DNA from: Oryzisolibacter sp. LB2S
GTDB lineage: Bacteria; Pseudomonadota; Gammaproteobacteria; Burkholderiales; Burkholderiaceae_C
Assembly (NCBI RefSeq): GCF_040732315.1
Contig: NZ_CP160388.1
Coordinates: 1,637,501 to 1,701,500 of the forward strand
DNA length: 64,000 nt
Direction of reading: 5' to 3'
Notes under the pieces: generated by a model
The model's input: only the letters and a program-made list of their open reading frames with translations
Told to the model about the DNA's origin: nothing
The model's database searches: none
Part shown: positions 36,287 to 44,337 of the stretch, in pieces
Position numbering within the stretch: the first letter of the stretch is position 1
Layout: the number at the start of each line of letters is the position of its first letter
Made by a program: the position numbers and the translations under genes

Positions 36287-38266
36287 ATGGAGCATGGAGT
36301 GGCAGCAAAACACAGGCGTGGGCATGGGCCCGTGGCGCCGGCGCTGGTGGCGTTGGGCTTCTGCGTCGGTGCCGCGCAGGCGGCGGACGGCGTGTTCGAG
36401 CTCGGCACGGTGACGGTGGTCGGTGCGCCCGTCAGGAGCCACGCGGGGGGCGAGGCGGTGCTGAGCCAGGGGGACATGACGCGCCACGACGCCGATACCG
36501 TGACCGACGCGGTACGCCTGCTGCCGGGCGTGAGCGTCTCGCGCGGTGGCGCACGCAACGAGGAGATGGTCTACGTGCGTGGCTTCGACGCGCGCCAGGT
36601 GCCGGTGTTCGTCGATGGCGTGCCGCTCTACGTGCCCTATGACGGCTACGTGGACTTCGGCCGCTTCACCACCTTCGACCTGGCCGAGATTCGCGTCGCC
36701 AAGGCCGATGCCTCGCTGCTCTACGGCCCCAACACGCTGGGCGGGGCGATCAATCTCGTCACGCGCAAGCCCGTCAAGCCGCTGGAGGGCGATGTGCGCC
36801 TGGGCCTCGGGGCGGGGCAGACGCGCAGGGCGGCCGTCAACCTCGGTGGCAACCAGGGGCTGTGGTACTACCAGCTGGGCGCCTCCTACCTCGATGCCGA
36901 CGGTTTCCCGCTGCCCAAGGGCTTCAGGGACTACAAGGCCAGGCCCACCGATGTGGGTAGCCAGCGCGAGAACGCCTACCGCAGCGACAGGCGCCTGTCA
37001 TTCAAGCTGGGCCTGACGCCCAACGCCACCGATGAATATGCGCTGGGCTATGTGCGCCAGGAGGGCGAGAAGGGCAACCCCGTCTACACCGGCCGGTCTG
37101 CGCAACGCAGCGCCGTGCGCTACTGGCGCTGGCCGTACTGGGACAAGGACAGCGTGTACTTTCTGAGCACCACGCGCATCGGCGGCGACAACGTGCTCAA
37201 GACGCGCCTGTTCCACGACAGCTACAAGAACGGCCTGGACATCTACAGGGACGCGAGCTACACGACGCACGACCCGACCAGCGCCTACAAGGACACGAGC
37301 AAGGGCGCCAGCATCGAGTGGGCGAACTACAGCCTTCCCGGTCATGAGCTGCGCCTTGCCGCGCACTACAAGGTCGACGAGCATGACGACACGGGCAAGT
37401 TCTATCGCGACGTGACCACCTCGCTCGTGGCCGAGGACAGCATCGCCCTGTCCGAGCGCTGGCGCCTGACCCTGGGCGCCAGCCACGAAAAGCGCGACGC
37501 GCGGGAGGTCTACCACTGGCCCAGGGGCTCGGCCAGCGCCACCAATGGCCTGGCGCGGCTGGGCTATGCCCTGACGCAGCAGGGCGACGAGCTGTACGCC
37601 GTGCTCTCGCACAAGACGCGCTTTCCCACCATCAAGGACCGCTACTCCGCGCGCATGGGCAGCGCCTTGCCCAACCCCGACCTCAAGCCCGAGGTCGCCA
37701 ACCATGTCGAGCTCGGCGTGAGCGGCCGGCCCTGGGCCGGCGCCAAGGGCCAGGCGGCGCTGTTCCACAGCCGCGTGAACGACCAGATACAGACCGTGGT
37801 CGTGCCCTCGGGCGCCTGCGGCGGCAGCACCTGCAACCAGGCGCAGAACGTGGGCCGCACGCGCAACCAGGGGCTGGAGCTGTCGCTCGCGCAGCAGCTC
37901 TCGGCCCAGTGGAGCGCGAACGCCAGCTACACCTACCTGCAGCGCACCAACCTGAGCAACCGCAACGTGACGCTGGTCGACACGCCGCGCCATCGCCTGT
38001 ACGCGGCCATCCAGTGGCTGCCCGTCGCGCAATGGGAGCTGCAGGCCACGCTGGAGGCAGAGCAGGGCCGGCGCGTCAATTTCGACGGCGGCTACCGCCA
38101 GCTGGGCGGCTTCGGCAGCGCCGGCCTCAAGGCGACCTACAAGCCCGTGAAGGACCTCGCGCTCGACTTCGGCGTGAGCAACCTGGGCGACAAGTGGTAC
38201 GAGCTGGCCGACGGCTACCCCATGCCCGGCCGTTACTGGTACCTCAACGGCAGCTACAGATTCTGA
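36287..38266 (+). CDS. TonB-dependent outer-membrane receptor, predicted for molybdate/tungstate or a Mo chelate
   Basis: A 659-residue receptor. A signal peptide ends near GAAQA-AD, followed at once by the TonB box-like ELGTVTVVGA. The plug domain has TDAVRLLPGVSVSRGG, VYVRGFDARQVPVFVDGVPL and LYGPNTLGGAINLVTRKP. The beta-barrel ends with WYLNGSYRF, the usual C-terminal Phe. The ATG at 36287 has a well-spaced AGAGGG site, unlike the GTG at 36278. The barrel sequence resembles siderophore and vitamin B12 receptors in general. The substrate is inferred from two ModE boxes upstream and ModD/ModE at the end of the operon. Confidence 0.92.
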   Translation: MEHGVAAKHRRGHGPVAPALVALGFCVGAAQAADGVFELGTVTVVGAPVRSHAGGEAVLSQGDMTRHDADTVTDAVRLLPGVSVSRGGARNEEMVYVRGFDARQVPVFVDGVPLYVPYDGYVDFGRFTTFDLAEIRVAKADASLLYGPNTLGGAINLVTRKPVKPLEGDVRLGLGAGQTRRAAVNLGGNQGLWYYQLGASYLDADGFPLPKGFRDYKARPTDVGSQRENAYRSDRRLSFKLGLTPNATDEYALGYVRQEGEKGNPVYTGRSAQRSAVRYWRWPYWDKDSVYFLSTTRIGGDNVLKTRLFHDSYKNGLDIYRDASYTTHDPTSAYKDTSKGASIEWANYSLPGHELRLAAHYKVDEHDDTGKFYRDVTTSLVAEDSIALSERWRLTLGASHEKRDAREVYHWPRGSASATNGLARLGYALTQQGDELYAVLSHKTRFPTIKDRYSARMGSALPNPDLKPEVANHVELGVSGRPWAGAKGQAALFHSRVNDQIQTVVVPSGACGGSTCNQAQNVGRTRNQGLELSLAQQLSAQWSANASYTYLQRTNLSNRNVTLVDTPRHRLYAAIQWLPVAQWELQATLEAEQGRRVNFDGGYRQLGGFGSAGLKATYKPVKDLALDFGVSNLGDKWYELADGYPMPGRYWYLNGSYRF

Positions 38267-38292
38267 CCTCCCCGACGATCCTCCCAGCCCCC

Positions 38293-38841
38293 ATGCCCGA
38301 TATGACGACGCACCCCTTGGCCGCCCTGGTCTATGACGGCGACACCGGCCACGGCGAAGAAGCCGATGTGCTGCTGCAGGCGTTCTGCCACCTGCTGCTG
38401 GGCTCCGGCTGGCGCGTGGGTGGCCTGCTGCAGCAATGCGTGCCGCCCGAGGGCGGTGGCAGGCCGCGCCTGCTGCTCGTCGACCTGGGCACGGACGAGC
38501 GGTTTTCCATCTCGCAGAAGCTCGGGCCGCATTCGCGTGCCTGCAGCCTCGACACCGGCGGCATTGCGCAGGCCAGCGCGGTGCTGCGCCGGGCGCTGGC
38601 CGATGGCGTGCATCTGGCCGTGACCAACCGCTTTGGCGAACTCGAGGCGCAGGGCGGCGGCTTCGTGGCCGAGATCGCGGCGCTGGCCGATGCCGGCATC
38701 CCCGTGCTGACCGTGGTTGCCGCCAAGCATCTTGACGGCTGGCGGCGCTTCACCGGCGGCCTGGGCGAGGAGCTGCCCCTGCGCATGTCGGCGCTGTCGG
38801 CATGGTTCACCCTGGTCGCGGGCCACAGGGTTCCCGCATGA
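38293..38841 (+). CDS. DUF2478 family protein
   Basis: A 182-residue cytoplasmic protein (TTHPLAALVYDGDTGHGEEA near the N-terminus). It fits the DUF2478 family (PF10649), which is repeatedly found beside molybdate transport genes and may be a nucleotide-binding protein. LGTDERFSISQKLGPHSRAC and TNRFGELEAQGGGF are recognisable family stretches; GDTGHGEEAD could be a P-loop-like turn. The function is unknown. The gene follows the receptor after 26 bases, and its stop overlaps the next start (ATGA), so it is part of the operon. Confidence 0.8.
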   Translation: MPDMTTHPLAALVYDGDTGHGEEADVLLQAFCHLLLGSGWRVGGLLQQCVPPEGGGRPRLLLVDLGTDERFSISQKLGPHSRACSLDTGGIAQASAVLRRALADGVHLAVTNRFGELEAQGGGFVAEIAALADAGIPVLTVVAAKHLDGWRRFTGGLGEELPLRMSALSAWFTLVAGHRVPA

Positions 38842-39905
38842 TGCGCCGGCGCCATTGCCTTCAGTTGCCGCTGCAGTTGCCGCTGCTGTGGGCGGCGGCC
38901 CGGGTGCGTGCCGGGACGGCGCAGCCTGCGCCCGTGGCGCAGCCGGTGGTGGTGGCGCAGTTCGGCACGCTGCCCGCGCCCGCGCAGGTGCGCAGGGTGT
39001 TTGCCGCCGGCCCGCCCGCCGGCGTGCTGGTGGCGGCGCTGGCGCCGGACAAGCTCATCGGCTGGCCGCAGACGCTGGATGAGGATGCGCGCGCCTTTCT
39101 CGGGCCCCGGCTGGCGGCGCTGGCGCACACCGGCAGGCTGTCCGGGCGCGGCAGCACGGCGCCGCTGGAGTCGCTGCTGCAGCACGCGCCCGATCTGGTG
39201 CTGGACGCGGGCACGGCCGACGCGACCTACGTCTCGGGCATGCGCCGCGTGAGCGCGCAGACGGGCCTGGCCACGGTCCTGATCCAGGGCCGCATCGCCG
39301 ACCATGCCGCGCAGCTGCGCGAGGTGGGGCGGCTGCTGGGCGTGGCCGAGCGCGGCGAGCAACTCGCAGCCGAGGCGCAGGCCGCCATCGACCTGGCCGC
39401 GCGGCTGCGCGCCAGCGTGCCGCAGGCGCTGCGCCCGCGCGTGTACTACGGGCGTGGCGCCGATGGCCTGGAGACCGGCCTCGCGGGCTCCATCAACCTG
39501 GAGCTGCTGGAGTTCTGCGCCGGCCGCAACGTGGCGGCGGACGCTGGGCGGGGCTCGCTCACGCGCGTCTCGCTCGAGCAGCTGCTGGCCTGGAACCCCG
39601 AGGTCATCGTCACGCAGGATGCGGCGTTTGCGCGCCGCGTGCGCAGCGATCCGCTGTGGCGCAGCGTGGCCGCCGTGCAGACGGGCAGGGTGCATTGCGC
39701 GCCCGCGCTGCCCTTTGGCTGGCTGGACGGCCCCCCGGGCGTGAACCGCCTGATCGGCGTGCGCTGGCTGCTCGAACGGCTGCACGGCGGCCATGCCGCG
39801 CTGCGCGCGCTGGAGCCGTTGCCCCAGGCCGTGCGGCGCTTCTACCAGTTGTTCTACGGCGCCGAGCTGTCGGCCCAGCAGCTGCGCCGTCTGCTCGAGG
39901 ACTAG
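38838..39905 (+). CDS. ABC transporter periplasmic binding protein, BtuF/FecB/MolA type
   Basis: A 355-residue protein with a signal peptide rich in Leu (RRHCLQLPLQLPLLWAAARV). The mature part has the two lobes joined by a long helix that mark cluster A-II binding proteins. PAGVLVAALAPDKLIGWP, LLQHAPDLVLDAG and LLAWNPEVIVTQD are the usual family positions. Proteins of this fold bind ferric siderophores, B12 or, in Haemophilus MolA, molybdate and tungstate. Two starts (38838 and 38841) are possible; the first overlaps the DUF2478 stop. The operon suggests a MolA-like role. Confidence 0.87.
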   Translation: MMRRRHCLQLPLQLPLLWAAARVRAGTAQPAPVAQPVVVAQFGTLPAPAQVRRVFAAGPPAGVLVAALAPDKLIGWPQTLDEDARAFLGPRLAALAHTGRLSGRGSTAPLESLLQHAPDLVLDAGTADATYVSGMRRVSAQTGLATVLIQGRIADHAAQLREVGRLLGVAERGEQLAAEAQAAIDLAARLRASVPQALRPRVYYGRGADGLETGLAGSINLELLEFCAGRNVAADAGRGSLTRVSLEQLLAWNPEVIVTQDAAFARRVRSDPLWRSVAAVQTGRVHCAPALPFGWLDGPPGVNRLIGVRWLLERLHGGHAALRALEPLPQAVRRFYQLFYGAELSAQQLRRLLED

Positions 39906-39908
39906 GCC

Positions 39909-40976
39909 GTGGAATATGCCTTCGACAAGGCTCCAGCGCCCGCCCAGAAAGCGCGAGCAGCTATTGTTTCGGTAGTGCCTGCGCTGCGCTGGATGCTCGC
40001 CCTGGCGTTGCTGGCCGCCGTGGTGCTGCTGGCCTTTGGCGCGGGCAAGTTCTCCATCTCGCCCGCCGAGCTGTGGCGCGCCGTGGCCGCGCGCCTGACC
40101 GGCGCACCCTCGGGCCTGCCGGCGGCGGTGGAGACCGTGGTGTGGCGCATCCGCCTGCCGCGCGTGGCGGCGGGACTGCTCGTGGGCATGGCACTGGCGG
40201 CGGCGGGCGCGGCCTACCAGGGCATGTTCCGCAATCCGCTGGTCTCGCCCGACATCCTGGGCGTGTCGGCCGGTGCCGGGCTGGGGGCGGCCGCCGCCAT
40301 CTACCTGGGCCTGCCGATTGCGGCCGTGCAGGCGCTGGCCTTTCTTGGAGGGCTGCTTGCCGTGGGCGCGGTGCTCGCCGTCGCCGGCCTGGTGCGCCGG
40401 CACGACCCGGTACTGGTGCTGGTGCTCGCGGGCGTGGCCGTGGGCGCGCTGCTGGGCGCAGGCATCTCGCTCATCAAGATACTGGCCGACCCGACGACCC
40501 AGCTGCCCTCGATCACCTTCTGGCTGCTCGGCGGGCTCAACGCCGTCACGCCCGCCGACCTGGCCGCCACGGCGCCCGCGCTGCTGGCCGGCCTGGTGCC
40601 GCTGGCGCTCTTGCGCTGGCGCGTGAATCTGCTCTCCCTGCCCGACGAGGAGGCGCTGGCGCTGGGCGTGTCCGTCGCGCGCCTGCGCCTGGTGCTGGTG
40701 GCAGCGGCCACGCTGGCCACGGCGGCGGCGGTGTCGCTCACGGGCATCATCGGCTGGGTGGGCCTGGTGGTGCCGCATGTGGCGCGGCTGCTGGTGGGGC
40801 CGCAGTTCTCGCGGCTGCTGCCCGCCTCGCTGCTGCTGGGCGGGGGCTTTCTTGTGGCCACCGACACGCTGGCGCGCACCGCGGCATCCATCGAGCTGCC
40901 GCTGGGCATCCTCACCGCGCTGGTGGGCGCGCCGTTCTTCCTGGTGCTGCTGGCGCGCGGGGGGAGGGGCGCATGA
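39909..40976 (+). CDS. ABC transporter permease, FecCD/BtuC/MolB type
   Basis: A 355-residue permease with about ten helices. RIRLPRVAAGLLVGMALAAA and then GAAYQGMFRNPLVSPDILGV are the classic FecCD signature. GIIGWVGLVVPHVARLLVG near the C-terminus holds the coupling helix that contacts the ATPase. The annotated start is a GTG at 39909, only three bases after the previous stop. The first 25 residues (YAFDKAPAPAQKARAAIVSV) are encoded by a copy of the AGCTAT repeat, so the true or ancestral start may be the Met at 39993. It partners the ATPase encoded next. Confidence 0.92.
   Translation: MEYAFDKAPAPAQKARAAIVSVVPALRWMLALALLAAVVLLAFGAGKFSISPAELWRAVAARLTGAPSGLPAAVETVVWRIRLPRVAAGLLVGMALAAAGAAYQGMFRNPLVSPDILGVSAGAGLGAAAAIYLGLPIAAVQALAFLGGLLAVGAVLAVAGLVRRHDPVLVLVLAGVAVGALLGAGISLIKILADPTTQLPSITFWLLGGLNAVTPADLAATAPALLAGLVPLALLRWRVNLLSLPDEEALALGVSVARLRLVLVAAATLATAAAVSLTGIIGWVGLVVPHVARLLVGPQFSRLLPASLLLGGGFLVATDTLARTAASIELPLGILTALVGAPFFLVLLARGGRGA
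39927..39970. repeat. AGCTAT-ended palindromic repeat, copy 6 (in frame in a coding region)
   Basis: AAGGCTCCAGCGCCCGCCC followed by AGAAAGCGCGAGCAGCTATT. It lies inside the 5' part of the permease gene and is read through without a stop. Confidence 0.72.
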
Positions 40977-41749
40977 GCGCCGCGGTGCTTGAGGCCCAGG
41001 CGCTCGCCATCGGCCATGGCCGGCGCTGCGTGGCGCGGGGGCTGGATTTCTGCATCGCCCGCGGCGAGGTTCTGTGTCTGCTGGGCGCCAACGGCAGTGG
41101 CAAGACCACGCTGCTGCGCACGCTGCTCGGGCTGCTCGCGCCGCTGGCGGGCATGGTGCGCTGCGCCGGCCAGAACGTGGCCGACTGGCCCCGCGCCGCC
41201 TTTGCGCGCCAGGTGGGCTATGTGCCGCAGGCGCATGCGGGGCTGTTTCCGTACACCGTCGAAGACGTGGTGCTGATGGGCCGCGCCGCGCGCGTGGGGC
41301 CGTTCTCGGCGCCGGGCGCGCTGGACCGGCGCGTCGCGCGCGAGGCGCTCGAGCGCCTGGGCATCGGCCATCTGCGGGCCAGCAGCTACACCGCCATCAG
41401 CGGCGGCGAACGCCAGCTCGCGCTGATCGCCCGGGCGCTCGCGCAGCAGCCTGCGCTGCTGGTCATGGACGAGCCCACGTCCAGCCTGGACTTCGGCAAC
41501 CAGATCCGCGTGCTGGAACATATCGAGCAGCTGCGCGCCCAGGGCATGGCCGTGCTCATGACCACGCACCAGCCCGAGCATGCGCTGCGCGTGGCCGACC
41601 GCATTGCGCTGCTGGGCGGCGGGCGGCTCATGGCCATCGGCGCGCCGCACGCGGTCGCCACGCCCGCCGCACTGGCCGCGCTCTACGGCGTGAGCGAGGG
41701 CGCCGTGGCCGCGTCGCTCGCCCCCTTACACGACAGGACGACCCCATGA
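40973..41749 (+). CDS. ABC transporter ATP-binding protein, FecE/BtuD/MolC type
   Basis: A 258-residue ATPase. Walker A is GANGSGKTTLLRTL, the signature ISGGERQLALIARAL, Walker B LLVMDEPTSSLDFG, and the switch His follows in MTTHQPEHAL. YVPQAHAGLFPYTVEDVVLMG is typical of the siderophore/B12/molybdate importers. The start overlaps the permease stop (ATGA) and its own stop overlaps the methyltransferase start, showing translational coupling through the operon. Confidence 0.93.
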   Translation: MSAAVLEAQALAIGHGRRCVARGLDFCIARGEVLCLLGANGSGKTTLLRTLLGLLAPLAGMVRCAGQNVADWPRAAFARQVGYVPQAHAGLFPYTVEDVVLMGRAARVGPFSAPGALDRRVAREALERLGIGHLRASSYTAISGGERQLALIARALAQQPALLVMDEPTSSLDFGNQIRVLEHIEQLRAQGMAVLMTTHQPEHALRVADRIALLGGGRLMAIGAPHAVATPAALAALYGVSEGAVAASLAPLHDRTTP

Positions 41750-42540
41750 CCATAGACGCCATCGACTTCTCCCGCCTGTACCAGAGCCACCTGGCCCTGG
41801 CCGCACGCACGCGCAAGAACGCCGGCGCCTGGGACACGCGCGCCGCCGGCATGGCCGCCCGTGCGCTGCACAGCCGCTATGCGCAGGACTTCGTCGCGCG
41901 CATGGACCTCACGGGCGCACAGTCGCTGCTGGACGTGGGCTGCGGCCCCGGCACGATTGCGCTGGCCGTCGCGCCGCGGTTGCGGCGCGTGGTCGGCCTG
42001 GACTACAGCGGCGCCATGCTCGAGGCGCTGCGCGACCAGGCCGCGGCCCGCGGGCTGACCCATGTCCAGACGCTGCACCGCGCCTGGGAGGACGACTGGA
42101 GCGATGTGCCGGTGTGCGACATCGCCGTCGCCTCGCGCGCCACGCTGGTCGACGACATCGCCGCCGCGCTCGTGCGGCTCGACGCCCATGCGCGCCTGCG
42201 CGTCTACCTCACGCACCCGGTGGGTGGGCATTTCACCGACCCGGCGATCCAGCGCGTCGTCGGCCGCAGCGTTCCCGGCACGCCGGACTACATCTATCTC
42301 GTCAACATCCTGCACCGCATGGGCATCCACCCCCGGATCGACTATCTGACGCAGGAAAGCCGCCTCGCCGACGCCCAGGGCTTCGATGACTACGCGCAGC
42401 GCGTGGCCTGGTCGCTGGGCGAGCTGGACGAGCAAGAGCGCGACCGCCTGCGCGCCTGGTACGAGCGCGCCACGCCCGCCGAGCGCGCGGGCGCGCCCAT
42501 GCGCTGGGCCTTCATCTCGTGGGAGAAGTCGCCATGCTGA
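41746..42540 (+). CDS. Class I SAM-dependent methyltransferase of the Mo-uptake operon
   Basis: A 264-residue methyltransferase. Motif I is LLDVGCGPGTIALAVA, near residue 60, followed by VVGLDYSGAML. The substrate is unknown. It lies within the importer operon, overlapping the ATPase stop by 4 bases and the DUF364 start by 7. Such methyltransferases recur next to B12/siderophore-type importers with ModD and DUF364, as far as I recall, which points to modification of a metal ligand or of the imported chelate. That role is an inference. Confidence 0.85.
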   Translation: MTIDAIDFSRLYQSHLALAARTRKNAGAWDTRAAGMAARALHSRYAQDFVARMDLTGAQSLLDVGCGPGTIALAVAPRLRRVVGLDYSGAMLEALRDQAAARGLTHVQTLHRAWEDDWSDVPVCDIAVASRATLVDDIAAALVRLDAHARLRVYLTHPVGGHFTDPAIQRVVGRSVPGTPDYIYLVNILHRMGIHPRIDYLTQESRLADAQGFDDYAQRVAWSLGELDEQERDRLRAWYERATPAERAGAPMRWAFISWEKSPC

Positions 42541-43373
42541 ACGCACAGGGCGATGGCCTGCTGGCCGACCTTCATGCCGACGTGCGACAGGCCCTGGGCG
42601 CGCAAGCGCTGGAGGATCTGTGCATTGCACGTGCCGTGCTGGGCATCTTCTTCACCGGCGTGCAGCTTGACAACGGCGTCGGCGGCCTGTGCGCCACGCC
42701 CATCAAGAGCGTGCCCGAAGCCGTGTGCTGCCCCAGCTCCGCACTGGCCATGCCGGTGCCCGGCCGCATCGCGGGGCGCAGCGCAGCCGAGGTGCTGCAG
42801 GACCTGTACCGTCCACAGGACCTGCGCCGCGCGCTGGCCATCGCCACGCTGAATGCGCTGGCCGAGACGCTGTGGCTGCGCGACGGCCCGCCGCCCGGCG
42901 CGCGCGTCGTCCCGGGCGACGCGTTCGACGCGCTCGCCATCGAGCCCGGCCAGCGCGTGGCGCTGGTGGGCGCCTTCCCGCCCTACCTGCGCGCGCTGCG
43001 GCGCAGCGGCCAGCCGTTTCACGTGCTGGAGCTCGACCCCGCGACGCTCAAGCCCGAGGAACTGCCGTTCTACGTTCCCGCCGAGCGCGCCCCCGAGATC
43101 GTGGGCGCGGCCGACGTGCTCATCACCACTGGCACCACGCTGGTCAACGGCACGCTGGACGATCTGCTGCGCCACCTGCGTCCGGGCGCCCAGGCAGCCG
43201 TGGTCGGGCCCACGGCCACGCTGCGCGCCGCGCCCTTCGCGCGCCGCGGCGCCACCGTCGTGGGCGGCACGCGTGTGCATGCGGCCGCCGAACTACTCGA
43301 CCTGCTGGCCGAAGGGGGCTCGGGCTACCACTTCTTCGGCAAGTCGGTCGAGCGCGTCTGTCTTTGTGTGTGA
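42534..43373 (+). CDS. DUF4213/DUF364 domain protein, putative heavy-metal chelation
   Basis: A 279-residue protein. The N-terminal DUF4213-like part has VQLDNGVGGLCATPIK. The C-terminal DUF364 Rossmann-like part has RVALVGAFPPYLRAL, VLELDP, ITTGTTLVNGTLDDLL and VVGPTATLRAAPF. The family (PF04016) is described as a putative heavy-metal-chelating protein on structural grounds. It occurs in this operon between the methyltransferase and ModD, so a role in handling the imported molybdenum or its ligand is likely. Two conserved Cys (VPEAVCCPSS) could bind metal. Confidence 0.85.
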   Translation: MLNAQGDGLLADLHADVRQALGAQALEDLCIARAVLGIFFTGVQLDNGVGGLCATPIKSVPEAVCCPSSALAMPVPGRIAGRSAAEVLQDLYRPQDLRRALAIATLNALAETLWLRDGPPPGARVVPGDAFDALAIEPGQRVALVGAFPPYLRALRRSGQPFHVLELDPATLKPEELPFYVPAERAPEIVGAADVLITTGTTLVNGTLDDLLRHLRPGAQAAVVGPTATLRAAPFARRGATVVGGTRVHAAAELLDLLAEGGSGYHFFGKSVERVCLCV

Positions 43374-43426
43374 GGCGCGCCCATGACCGTGCAGATCTTT
43401 CCTGTTCCACATCGATGGGGAGCGCC

Positions 43427-44287
43427 ATGAATTCCGTGTTTTTCGACCACGCCACGATCGACGCCTGGATTGCCGAGGACGCGCCGCTCGTGGACCTGAC
43501 GACGCATCTGCTGGCCGTGGGCGATCGGGCGGCGCAGATGCGTCTGACCATTCGCGGCGAGGCCGTGGCCGCCTGTACCGAGGAGGCCGCGCGCATCGTG
43601 CAGCACTGCGGCGCCCAGGTAGACCGCCTGCTGGCCAGCGGCACGCCCGTGGCAGCGGGCGATGTGCTGCTGGCCGCCAGCGGCCCCGCGGCGGACTTGC
43701 TGCGGGCCTGGAAGGTGGCGCAGAACCTGCTGGAGTACGCCTGCGGCGTGGCCGCTGCCACCGCGCGCATGGTGCGCGCAGTGCAGGCCGCGGCGCCCGG
43801 CGTGGCGGTGCTCACCACGCGCAAGCATGCGCCCGGGCTGCGCCGCGTCGCCCTCAAGGCCACGCTCAGCGGCGGCGCGTTTCCGCACCGCCTGGGCGTG
43901 GGCGAGACGGTGCTGGTCTTTCCCCAGCACCGCGTGCTCGCGGGTGGTTGGGAGGGCGTGAGCGCGCGGCTGGCGGTCGCGGCGCCCGCGCTGGCCGAGA
44001 AGAAATGCGTGGTCGAGGCGCATTCGCTCGACGATGCCCTGCGCGCCGCCGCCGCCGGGGCGGATGTGGTGCAGTTCGACAAGGCCACGCCCGAGCAGCT
44101 GCGCGCCTGGTGCCCACCGCTGCGCGAGCGCCACGCGCGGCTGGGGCTGCTGGCCGCCGGCGGCATTCACCTGGGCAACGCCGCCGAGTACGCGGCCAGC
44201 GGCGTCGATGCGCTGGTCACCAGCAGCCTGCACTACGCGCCGCCGGCCGATGTGGGCGTGACCATTGAGCCGCTTGAACAGCGCTAG
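43427..44287 (+). CDS. modD: ModD protein (nicotinate-nucleotide pyrophosphorylase homologue)
   Basis: A 286-residue protein with the fold of quinolinate phosphoribosyltransferase (NadC). NLLEYACGVAAATARMV, LTTRKHAPGLRRVALKA and LAAGGIHLGNAAEYAAS match the ModD group. It differs from NadC in TRKHAPG in place of TRKTTPG. ModD genes accompany molybdate transport genes, and their reaction is not settled. GGGGAG precedes the ATG at 43427. It lies 53 bases after the DUF364 stop in the same direction, and the presence of ModD is one of the strongest pointers to molybdenum for this operon. Confidence 0.88.
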   Translation: MNSVFFDHATIDAWIAEDAPLVDLTTHLLAVGDRAAQMRLTIRGEAVAACTEEAARIVQHCGAQVDRLLASGTPVAAGDVLLAASGPAADLLRAWKVAQNLLEYACGVAAATARMVRAVQAAAPGVAVLTTRKHAPGLRRVALKATLSGGAFPHRLGVGETVLVFPQHRVLAGGWEGVSARLAVAAPALAEKKCVVEAHSLDDALRAAAAGADVVQFDKATPEQLRAWCPPLRERHARLGLLAAGGIHLGNAAEYAASGVDALVTSSLHYAPPADVGVTIEPLEQR

Positions 44288-44337
44288 CCGGCGCGGCTTG
44301 CCTACACTGGCGTGTTCGAGCAATCAGGGGATAGGCA

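Noticed and set aside
38331..40778. An 815-residue open frame on the minus strand
   Set aside because: It is antisense to DUF2478, the binding protein and the permease of the molybdenum operon, all of which have clear family motifs. It is His/Arg/Gln-rich without domain signs.
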